Origin: Polyangium sp. y55x31
GTDB lineage: Bacteria > Myxococcota_A > Polyangia > Polyangiales > Polyangiaceae
DNA: 64,000 nt
NCBI RefSeq assembly: GCF_029946505.1
Contig: NZ_JARZHG010000003.1
Coordinates: forward strand, 62,001 to 126,000
Direction: 5' to 3'
Part shown: piece by piece, positions 33,696 to 43,500 of the stretch
Numbering within the stretch: the stretch's first letter is position 1
Layout of the letters: each line of letters starts with the position of its first letter
The notes under the pieces: model-generated
What the model was told of the DNA's origin: nothing
The model's input: the letters and a program-made list of their open reading frames with translations, nothing else
Database searches by the model: none
Program-made: the position numbers and the translations under genes

Positions 33696-36600
33696 TCAGG
33701 GCAGCGCGTCGTAGCGGTTCATCACGCGCTGTACGTAGCTGTCCGCGGCGACGTTCGCGAGGTCGCCAGCCAGGGCGGCGGCGCTACCGCCATGATTGTG
33801 CATGTATGCCGTGATCTGGGCTCGGTCCCGCGCACCCAGCCCGAGGCCGGCGGTCGAGTTCCAGTTGCTCCGGATCGCGTAGCGCCCGATCTTGAATCCG
33901 GTGTCGTCGGTCAACGCATTGCGGAGGCGCTGGCCGTCCGGCGTCAAGAAAATGCAGCGCGTGACGAAGCCTTGTTTGTGCTCCTCGAAGTAGCCAGGGT
34001 TGCGCAAGTACGTACCAACGTCCGATTGCGCGAGGCGGAGACGGGCGAGGTTGTCCGCGGCGTGGGGGTGGGTCGTTCGATTGAAGAGCACCGCCTCGTT
34101 CCCGCCCGGTCCGAGCGCCGTGAGGTGCCGGCGTAGCTGCCCGGCCCGAAACATCCCTTCGATGTCGTCGGGCCCGAGGCCGGTCGTGGCGCGCACCGCC
34201 GCCGCGTGGTTCGTCACGTAGGTCGCGATCTGTGTCTTCAGCGCGGCGTCGGTCGTATTCACGGCGACCGCATCGGTGATCTCCTCGAATCTTGCCGCTG
34301 TCGCCACCGCCCTGTCACGCAGCGCATGCAGGCGGGCGGCGTCGAGGCCGTAATAAGTGGCGAAGTTCGGCGAGCCGAGGAGCGTATCGAGCGCCTTGCT
34401 GCCGACCACCTGCGCCGAGCCCCACGAAGCGGGCGTGCTGGACGCATTGCGCAGGATCGCCGGAATCTCCCCGGTCGAGACGCCTCCCTCCACCGCCTCG
34501 ATCGCGCGAATGAGCCGCGTCAAGTCCGCGTCCGCGAAGGTGGGTCGCAGTGGCCCCGCGGAAACGAGCACGCAGTTCGGGTTCGGTGCGGTGGGCGTGG
34601 AGAATGCCGGATCCTCGAGGATGCGCCGGGCCCGGCCGCCCGCGCCTGGATTGATGAGGAAGTCGGGCGCCCGCGCCGCGAGGCCGGCGAGGGTCTGCTG
34701 AAGCCGCCCGATCGCCGCGATCGTCGTCGGGAGCGTGGCCACGGGCGCGGACCCACCCACAGACGGATCGACCCGCTCGACGAAGTAATCGACGCCGCCG
34801 AGCAGGCCGAGCTCGAACAGCCGGTCCTGCACGCGGCGCACGTCGGCGCGCGCGTTGACCCCGGTGGTGCCGACGTCCGCGCCGAGCGTGAGCTGCACGC
34901 TGCGCGGGATCACCGGCCAGATGAGCGAATGGAGCGTCTCCGAGAACGGCGCGACGCGTGGCTCCTGCGGCGCGCCGAGCATCAACGCCTGCCAATCTGC
35001 GATCGCCGCGATCGTGTGCGCGATCTGATGGTCGTGGAGACGCGTCTCCTCCGCGTCGGGCACGACCCTCGATTCGAAGTCGAAGTCCTCGTCGGCGAGG
35101 AAGCCGAGCCCATGCAGGCGCCGCTGGATTTGCCGAGCGTCTTCCGGAGCATTGTTTCCATCGTACCCCACGGAATCGACGAGCTCGATGGGCGTACGCA
35201 GGGCGCCCAAGCGATCCTCCAAAGCGACGAGCTCGGGGCTCCGCGCCTCCACCCGCTCGAGCACGGGCGCGGCCTCGCCGAGCAGCGACGCACGGAAGCG
35301 CTGAATCGCCTTGCGCGTCGCCACGAGCGCTGCATCGCTGATCCGGCCGGCACGCGCGGGATCCACGGCCTCGGCTTCGAAGTCCGCATCGGCAAGGAGC
35401 CGCATCACATGCAGCCGCTCCTGGAGCGCGCGCACGTCGGCCGGAAAGTTCCACCCGTATGTGCCGACGGATCCTTTGAGATGCAACGGATGCCGGCCAA
35501 AATGGAGCGGATCGACGAGGAGCTGATGCGTCTCGTCCCCGGGCTCGATGATCCGCTGCGCCGTCCAGGGGCTGAGGTCCGCGGCGGGCGGGAGCTCGAA
35601 GACGCGCCGCCGAAGTTGCTCGATCGCCGCGAACGTCGCCACGAGCGTGGTCACGTCCAATGGGCCCGCGCCTTCGAGGTCGACAACCTCGCTCTGATAA
35701 TCCGCCTCGGCGAGAAAACGCAGACCACGCAACCGATCCTGCACGGCACGAACGTCGGCGCGCGCGTTCACGGCGCCGGCGCCGACCGAGCTGGTCAACA
35801 CGAGCGGGCCCCGTTGCTCGGAGACGAGCGCCAGCGCGACGGCCGTGTGCACGACGTCCGCCTGGTCGATCCGCTCGGTCGCGTAGGGATCGGCTCGCTC
35901 CGCGTCGAAATCGGCCTGTGAAAGGAAGCCAAGAAGCAGAAGGCGCTCCTGCAGCCGGCGGACGTCGGGCGGTCGATTCGCAGCCGCCATGGATGGACCC
36001 CACCCGACCATGCCGGTGAGCTCGAGCCGCGGCGGGCGATTCAAGCGCCGCAGCGCAGAATCCACCGGGTCGACCAGCGATGGAGCGGGCGAGGGCTCGC
36101 CGAGCCGCGACTCGCGCAGGGCCGAAATGGCTGCGCGGGTCTGTGGGATGCTCGTGTCGGCGACGCGGCCGTTCTCGCCCGCGGCGGCGACCACCGCGCG
36201 CTCCGCCTGATGATCGGCGTCCGATAGAAACCCGAGCCGATGCAGCCCGTCCTGCACGCGGCGCACGTCGGCGGGGCGATTTTGGCCCTGGGTGCCCACG
36301 CTCGCGGTGAGCGGGAGCGGCTGCCGCCCGAAGACGAAGGGGTCATTCAGCAGATGTTCGTTCCGCGCGCCGGGGACGATGGCGCGCAAGGATCCGCCCG
36401 CCACGTCCCTTTCGAAGGCCACAATCGCGGCCGTCGTCTGCGGCTTGGTCGCGAGGGCCACCGGGCCCGCAGCGGTAATATCCGTGTACTCCGCGACATG
36501 CTGGACGCGGGAGAGCCGCCCGAGCTGCTGCAGCCGCTCCTGCACGGCGGCAAAGGACGCGGGCTCGTTGCGGGGGACGGAGGCGTCGGCATCGGGGAGG

Positions 36601-37235
36601 TCACCCACCGCCGAGCTCAGGCCGATATGGATGAGAGGAAACGGTGGATCCATTGCGAGGGCCGCGGCGGTCGGGCCTTTGGGCTCCACACGGATCGAAG
36701 GCAGTGGGCGCCCGAACGACGCGGTGAAATGCTCCGCGAGCGCGGCGAGCAGGCGCGGTCCTGGCTGCATGGGCGGTGAGGCCGCGAGGTTGATCGGCTC
36801 CGCCGCGACGTCGGCGTCGGTGAGGCGGCCGAGCCGATGGAGCCGATCCTGCACGCGGCGCACGTCATGGGCTCTGTTGTCACCACCGTCCCCGACCGAG
36901 GCCGTCAGGCGGAATGGCACGGGGAGCTGCACGTCGCCGAGCGAGAATGGAGGGCGGCGCATCTCGACGATGCGGCTCTCCCCCTCCCGCGCCTCTATAA
37001 TGATGATGTACTCGGCCGGGGCGGCAGCTCCCTCGAGCTCGAAGCGCCCCTCGTCGTCGGTCTTCGTCACCGAAAGCTCACTGCCGCTGAAGGCGCCGGT
37101 CGCGAGCATTCGCACCGAAGCCCCCACGAGCGGCACGCCGATCGGATCGATCACACGCCCGGTGATGAGCTTCCTCGGATCTGCGACTCCGAAGATCCAC
37201 GAGACGACGCTGAAGACCTCGTTGACGACGGTCAC
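33696..37235 (-). CDS. Eight-repeat peptidoglycan-binding-like protein
   Basis: This protein of 1,179 residues begins (10-105) with a carboxypeptidase-regulatory-like beta sandwich (VIDPIGVPLVGASVRM, TDDEGRFELEG). Eight copies of a roughly 80-110-residue unit follow, each opening with SVG-x-G-x-N and DVRRVQDRLHRLGFLSDADF-like sequence, which matches the PG_binding_1 pattern of a helical pair ending in L-x-x-L-G-x-L. The C-terminal 280 residues contain an AIEAVEGGVSTGEIP stretch followed by SWGSAQVVG, loosely like a lysozyme/endolysin active-site region; that is weak. There is no signal peptide, which is odd for a wall binder. The GTG start at 37235 has GAGGAG about eight bases upstream. It precedes the phosphoesterase gene by 12 bases and is divergent from the 2,796-residue protein. 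Confidence 0.75.
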   Translation of the reverse strand: MTVVNEVFSVVSWIFGVADPRKLITGRVIDPIGVPLVGASVRMLATGAFSGSELSVTKTDDEGRFELEGAAAPAEYIIIIEAREGESRIVEMRRPPFSLGDVQLPVPFRLTASVGDGGDNRAHDVRRVQDRLHRLGRLTDADVAAEPINLAASPPMQPGPRLLAALAEHFTASFGRPLPSIRVEPKGPTAAALAMDPPFPLIHIGLSSAVGDLPDADASVPRNEPASFAAVQERLQQLGRLSRVQHVAEYTDITAAGPVALATKPQTTAAIVAFERDVAGGSLRAIVPGARNEHLLNDPFVFGRQPLPLTASVGTQGQNRPADVRRVQDGLHRLGFLSDADHQAERAVVAAAGENGRVADTSIPQTRAAISALRESRLGEPSPAPSLVDPVDSALRRLNRPPRLELTGMVGWGPSMAAANRPPDVRRLQERLLLLGFLSQADFDAERADPYATERIDQADVVHTAVALALVSEQRGPLVLTSSVGAGAVNARADVRAVQDRLRGLRFLAEADYQSEVVDLEGAGPLDVTTLVATFAAIEQLRRRVFELPPAADLSPWTAQRIIEPGDETHQLLVDPLHFGRHPLHLKGSVGTYGWNFPADVRALQERLHVMRLLADADFEAEAVDPARAGRISDAALVATRKAIQRFRASLLGEAAPVLERVEARSPELVALEDRLGALRTPIELVDSVGYDGNNAPEDARQIQRRLHGLGFLADEDFDFESRVVPDAEETRLHDHQIAHTIAAIADWQALMLGAPQEPRVAPFSETLHSLIWPVIPRSVQLTLGADVGTTGVNARADVRRVQDRLFELGLLGGVDYFVERVDPSVGGSAPVATLPTTIAAIGRLQQTLAGLAARAPDFLINPGAGGRARRILEDPAFSTPTAPNPNCVLVSAGPLRPTFADADLTRLIRAIEAVEGGVSTGEIPAILRNASSTPASWGSAQVVGSKALDTLLGSPNFATYYGLDAARLHALRDRAVATAARFEEITDAVAVNTTDAALKTQIATYVTNHAAAVRATTGLGPDDIEGMFRAGQLRRHLTALGPGGNEAVLFNRTTHPHAADNLARLRLAQSDVGTYLRNPGYFEEHKQGFVTRCIFLTPDGQRLRNALTDDTGFKIGRYAIRSNWNSTAGLGLGARDRAQITAYMHNHGGSAAALAGDLANVAADSYVQRVMNRYDALP

Positions 37236-37259
37236 AGGGTGACTCCTCGTAACAGCGGT

Positions 37260-37279
37260 TTCGTGGAGGAGGCCACGAA
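37260..37279. promoter_or_regulatory. Inverted repeat near the repeat-protein start
   Basis: TTCGTGG (37260-37266) and CCACGAA (37273-37279) are perfect 7-base arms around AGGAGG. It lies 25-44 bases upstream of the GTG start of the minus-strand repeat protein, in its leader or promoter. Confidence 0.35.
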
Positions 37280-37307
37280 TGACGCTACGTTACGGACGAT
37301 GGGTAAG

Positions 37308-37328
37308 TTATCGATACCGAGGCGATAA
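37308..37328. promoter_or_regulatory. AT-rich dyad TTATCG-N9-CGATAA
   Basis: TTATCG (37308-37313) and CGATAA (37323-37328) are perfect inverted arms nine bases apart; the left arm also overlaps the palindrome TATCGATA. Such an AT-containing dyad stands out in this GC-rich sequence and sits centrally between divergent units, as an operator would. Confidence 0.35.
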
Positions 37329-37594
37329 GAATATGCTGGCGTTCGATTTACGCGAGACCGGTGAGGTCGCATATTGAGCCCGCACATTGACGAATTTAGG
37401 ATGGCACGTCAAGGTCTCGGCATTCGAAATTCAACAAACGACAAAAAGCTGTTTGGTGATTGCGTCGCACCACGATTCCGTGTAGCGTAGCCCCTCGCCG
37501 CCGCCCCCCGCGGATACTTATCGGCTTTCTTCAACATCAGGCCTCTGGGCGTCGATTTCAGGCGCCGCTGGCCCCAACATCTTGGACGGGTCCG

Positions 37595-40500
37595 TTGAGC
37601 GCTACTTCTCACGTCTCGCCCCAGCTCCTTTCTCTTGCCAGGGCCATTGGCCTCGTCGCAGCCGACGGCTACGTCGATGCCGGCTGGTTCGATGACCCAC
37701 TCGAACGGCTGCGTACGATTGTATCCGATGCGCACCAACGAGCGGCGCTTCTTGGCCTGCTGGAGGAAATCCTACCCTCCATGCACGTCTCGGGCCTGGA
37801 CGGGGATGCTCGCTGGTATCCTCTTCTTTCGCCCACCGGCCGCGGGAACGTCTATCTCACGATTCAGGGCGAATTGATCGGCGTGGCCGCCTCGCTCGAG
37901 ACGCCGGCGGCCATGACGCCGGGGGCCCGCGCCTCTCTACGGCTGCCGCTCGTCGACGTATCGAACGGGACGGTGGTGGCGGTCGCCGGATCGGCAGAGG
38001 CGCCGTTCGAGCTCGTGCTGGAAGCACAATGGGCGGAAGGCTCGCATCCGTCGAGCATTGCAGCCGTGGCTTCGGTGAACATCGAGGCGGGCGGGGCGCT
38101 GCGCATCGTGCTCGAGGACCTCGATCCAGCGGCCGCGCCCGGGACGCGCACCTATCTGGATCCGACGAAGCTCGACGCGGACGCGACGCGGGTCCTCGCG
38201 AAGATCCTCACGCAAGGGCTCGCGCAATTCAGCGGGGATGACCCGCACGTCGCCCGCGTCTTGGCCAATTTACCAGGGCTCTTCGGGCTCGATGGCTCAT
38301 TGCCGGCGCTCCGCGTGCACGATTTGCTACGCGACCCGGCGGCGTTGCGGAGCTGGCTCGCTGAAATCGCGGCCGATCCGGTGTCGCTTCACCTCTGGTT
38401 CACCCGGCTCGTCGGGCTGCTCGGCTCCGGGCTGCCGGCGGCGGAGCCGACCGTCAGCGGGGATGGATCGGCGGCGAGCCCCTTGCAGGCGCCCGTGATC
38501 GATCTCGGCTCCGGCTCCAGTCTTTGCCTGACGCTGGGCGTGGACGCGCCGGCCAGCGGACCGCCGGTGCTGCTTTTCGGGGTCGCCCTTTCGCTCGCGG
38601 CGGCCGCGGGCCGATTGGAGGGGGCGGCGACGTTGCTCGGGCTCCCGCTGGCGGAGGCTTCTCGGGCGACGGTCCTGCCCGCCGCGCACCTCACGCTCGT
38701 CACTCCGACGACGGGCTCGGTGGTCGACCAAGCGCCCGCCATCAAGCTCGGGACGGTCGTCGGTGGCATCGCCTGGGATGGGCAGCGGCTCGTCCCGCGG
38801 CTGGAGTTGCGCGACGTCATCCTCAACGGCGCGACGCATCCGCGGCTCGACCTCAGCAACGCGAACGCGCTCGTCACCTCGGGGACAGCGGCGGTTCAGG
38901 GCGCGATCGAGGCGGCGCTCGGGTCGTCCCGGCTCGGCGAGGCCGTTCTTTCGCTCGTGGGGCTCCGGGCCCCGGCGAGTGATCCGAGCTTTTCGCACGC
39001 GCTGGATGTCGCGGCGCTGCTCTCGGATCCGACGCGCGCCATCGCGAACGTGCACCGCAGCGCGCTCGGGGACACGCAGCACGGCTGGGAGCACCTGTTC
39101 GCGGAGCTGGCGGCGATCTTCGGGATCCTCACGCCCCACGCGGGCGACGGAACGCCGCAGCAGCCGTGGCGGGTGGTGATCGCGGAACAGGGCGTTGCCA
39201 AGATCGAGCTGGCCGCCTGGAACGCGCGTGACGCGGCGACGCCCGCCGGCACGCAGCTCCTTCGGCTCGGTCTGCGGCTCTCCTTCGCGACGGGACCGTG
39301 GGAGGGGGCTTGGGTCGCCGAGCTCGTCGCCTTCGACCTCCCGCCGAGTGGCCCCGCTGCGCTGCGTTTCCTCGATGCGCAGCACGTCTCCCTCACGCTC
39401 ACGCCCATCCCGGAGCTCGTCACCGCCGCCGGGCTCGGGCTCACGGCGACGGCCGTCTCCGGGCACCTCGACTGGGCGCTCGGCAGGACGCCGACCTGGC
39501 GGATCCAGGTCGACGGATTGGTCGCGACGGGCAGCGGCGACCCGGTCGGGCCGACCACGCTCGCGCTCCCGATGTCCTCCTTCGATCCGGCCGCGCCGGA
39601 CCTCGGCCTCGGGCTCGGGGCGGGGACCGCGACAGCGCTGCTGCGCCTGCTCCTCACCGAGGTCTTGCACAGCGCAGGTGGGCCGGCGGGCCTGACCATC
39701 GGAGCGCTGCTCGGGCTCCACCGCAAGCTCCGCGGCCTGCCCGCGGACTGGCCGCTCCTCGGGCCGACGGACCCCGCGGACCTCGGCAGCCTGTTCAAGG
39801 ACCCGCTGGGCGCGGTCCGCGCGCACCTCGAGCAAGTTCTCCGGGGCAGCTCGGCCGATGGGACACCGTTCACGCTCGCCGCGCTTCCCTGGCTTCGCGC
39901 GCTCCTCGTGAGCGAGCTGCCGGCGCGCCCCGCCGACACGTACCCTCCGAGCCTCCCGCTCGCGGGGGCCGGCACGTACGAGCGGCCCTGGATCCTGCCG
40001 CTGGCCGAGGGAAGTGTGGAGCTCCTCGGCTGGCTCGATCCGGATGGGCCGCCCGAGGCGTGGTGGCAGGCGCGCGCCGAGCGCGTGCGATTGGCCGCGG
40101 ACGGCGATGCGCTGGTTGGTTTTCTGGAGGACGCGTCCGCGCTCCTGCCCGACGTCGCCGGCGCGCTCGAGGGGCGCGATCCGGCCGAGACCGCGTCCGC
40201 GCTCACGGCGCTCGCCGGCTGGTTCGCGCTCGGCGATGGGCTCGTGCCGGCCGCCGCGCAGGCTCCCGCGGTCGCGAACTGGGGGAGGGGGACGCCGGTG
40301 CCGGCGGCGCACCACGAGCTGCCCGCCGCGCCCGCGGCCATCGCGCAGATCGGACAGGCCATCGACGCCTGGGCCGGCGGCAGCAAGGGCGTCGTGGCGA
40401 GGGCGGTCGTGCTGCTCTCCGCGCCGTTCGCGGACCACGAGAGCTTCGGCGCCTATCTCCAGGCGGCGGAGTCGGACCGACCCGAGGGCGCGCACTTCGA

Positions 40501-43500
40501 CCTGCGCGCGGCGGGCATCGACCCGCTCACGGCGCCGCTCTCGCACGTGACGGCGGCCGCGACGCATTACACGGCCGACCTGGCCGACGGGGATCTCGGT
40601 TTCATGGCCGCGCAGCTCGCGCGGGTGGTAGCTCGGGTGCGAGAGATCACGGGCCAGACGCAGGTCTACCTGGTCGGCCACTCGACGGCCGGGCTGGTCG
40701 CGCGGGCTTATGGGGCGGTCGTCCCCGCAGAGGTGGCCGGGGTCGTGACCCTCGGCACTCCGCACGGCGGCAGCCATCTTCCCCCGCTGCTCGATTCGAC
40801 GATGGCCGGCGCGGTGCGGCTCGTGAACGTGCTCTATCCGGCAGCGGACCGCACGCCTGCCGGGCGCGCCGTCGCGCACCTCGTCGCGATGCTCGACGAC
40901 GCGCGCCCCGACCGCCTCGCGGCCTTCGCCGGCCTGGAAGGCGCCGAGAGCACCGGGCGAGGGCTCGCGATCCCGGGGTACCTCCCGACCGGCCTGATCG
41001 AGGATCTCGCGCAGGTCGTGGCGGACCGGGCGCTGGCCGCAGCCGGCAGCCTGGCAGCGCCGACGCGTTTTGGCTTCGGCGTGCGGGCTCGGCTCCATCT
41101 CTCGGACGGGAAGCCCGGCGACCTCGACGTCCGCGCTGCCGTGCGGGTGGACGTGCTTTCGGCCGCCCTCGTGGCTGCGCCTCCCGAGCCGATGCGCCCG
41201 ACCCCCGCGGTGCACGTGCACGCGGAGGTGAGCCGGTCGGATGGTGCCTGGCTCGTGGGCGGCCCGGAAGCGATGCCGGGGGAACGGCTCCGCCGCGTGG
41301 AGCTCGGGGTGTCCGTGTGGCCCGAGGAGGGAGGAAGCGCCACGGCGATTCCGCTCCTGCGGCTGCACGACGCGGGCTCCGACGCCCTCCGCCCCTGGCT
41401 CGAGTTCTCCGACCTGGTGAATCGGCTCTCGTCGCTCCCGCGCTTCGCTTTCCTCGCAGGCCCCCGGCCGGCGGCGGGAACGCGGGAAGCCCTTCTGCTG
41501 GACGCGCTCATGGCGCTCGGGCTGGTGGTCGGGGACGGCACCGGCGCTCTGGCGTTCTCCCTGGAGGAGCTCGGGGCCATCGCCGCGCAGCCCACGGCGC
41601 AGCTCGGGCCGCGGCTGCCAGCGCTGCTCGATGTCGTGGCCGCCGCCGTGGGCGCCACGCGCGGCGCCGGCCCCTCCTGGGCGCTCCAGCTCGCGTCGCT
41701 CCCGATCGAGCTGACGGTGGCCGCGAATCCCTGGAAGCTCGGCCTGCGGACGTTCGATCCGGCGACGGAGGCGGACACGCTCGAGCTCGCCCCGGCGCTC
41801 GGCGTGGCGGTCGCGGCAGCGCTGACCCTCCCGGACTTCACGAGCGCGGTGGACGCGCGCCTTTCGCTCGCCGCCACCGAACTCCGCTGGTCGAGCGGCA
41901 CGGTGACGCTGGCGGCGCCGCCGTGGCTCGAACCCATCCAGCTCGTGCCGCCGCCGCCCGTCGAGGTCCTGCGCGACGCGCTCGCCCGCCATGTCCCGAT
42001 GCTCGCGGCCTCCGCGGTCGTCTCCGGGATCCTCGGCGCGCTGGTCGGTGGGGACGTGCGGGTGCGCGGGATCGAGCGGCTGCTCACGTCCCCGGCCAGC
42101 TTCCTCCTCTCCCCGCTCGCCCTGGGCGCGGACGACGGCAGTGGTCTCGACCCGGCCAAGGTCAGCGCGCTGCTCCAGGCGGTGGCGAACGCGCTCGGTC
42201 TGTCGAACGCCGGTGGGATCGAGCTGCCGGGGGGCCTCGTCCTCGCGGCGAGTGGCTCGGACCCGCTCACCCTCGCGCTCTCCGGCGTCCTCCCGCTGGG
42301 AGCCGCCGGGGACGAGCTCGAGCTCGCGCTCGGCCTGAAGCTCGATCACGCGCTCGCCGTCACCCCGACCGGCCAGGGGATGCTCCGCGTGGGGCTGCCC
42401 GGCAGCGGGTGGGCGGGCATCGAGATCGAGGTCGGCGCCGACCCGAGCGGCCTCTCCCTGTCCGTGAAACCGAACAACGCCGCGCGCATCCAGCTCTTGC
42501 CGAGCTTCAGCGGCTTCGACGATCTCGCGAGCGGCGTCGTGAGCCTCTTGCCGGCCGTCTTGCAGGCGGTGGTCGACGAGCTCGCCCCGCAACCGACGGA
42601 GGCCTCGGGGCTCGTGCGGATCGCGCTGTCGATCGCGAAGGCGCTCGGCGTGTACGACTTCGACGCGCAGGGCTTCGAGGAGCCGACACGCGCCGCCGAG
42701 CTCGGGAAGATCCTGCAGCCGGGCTGGCTCGAATCGAAGGCCACCTCCGGCGCGGTCATCGCGGATGCGATCACGCAGATCTTCACGGGCCCGACGCCGC
42801 TCGTCGCGCTGCCCGGGAGCGTGACCGGCGTGGGCTCGACGGTGCGATGGACTTATCCACTCGCCGCGGGCGGCGCCGTGTCCGCGATGCTCGGCTGGAC
42901 AGGCGCGGGCGCCGCCGCCGCGCCGGCGCTCACGCTCGGCGTGCAGGGCGTCCGCCTCGGTCCCGTCGTCGCCGACGAGCTTTCGGCGGGCTACGACCAG
43001 GGCCTCGTCTGCCACCTCGTGCTCCGCCTCGACGCCGAGGGCGAGCTCGCGTTCCTGCAGCCGTCGATCGATTTCGCCGTCGACGACGGCCGTCCCGCCT
43101 TCGAGATCCATCCGCTCGGCGCCGCAGCCAAGGACGACTTCGCCGTACGTGTGGCCCCCGAGCCGGAGCTCGTCCTGGGCGATGGCGCGGCCATGACGCT
43201 GCTCGAACGCTGGGGCGTGCCGCTCGTCGCGCAGCTCCTCCTGCGCACGTTCGAGGCCGAGCTTCCGCGGCCTCTCTGGACGGGCGGGCCGACCGTCCGC
43301 TCGGTGCTCGACGCGTCCGGGCTCGTGGAGCCGAACACGACACCGCCGGCGCTCGCGGCGGCGCGGCCGGAGCTCCCGGAGCTCGCGTTGCGGGCGCTCA
43401 AGGCGCTCGTGACGAACGTCACGATCCATGTTTCCGACACGCTGAGCCTCACGCCCGTCGCCGAGCAGGGGCGGCGGGGGCTGCGGCTCAAGGGGCGGCA

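Larger units (their letters stand above)
37236..37594. other. Divergent region of the giant-protein locus
   Basis: This 359-base, comparatively AT-rich gap separates the two divergent transcription units of the locus. It holds two clear dyads (37260-37279 and 37308-37328) and no gene I can support. The frame of the plus-strand gene stays open back to 37460, but that extension is Arg/Pro-rich and unlike the protein. Confidence 0.5.
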
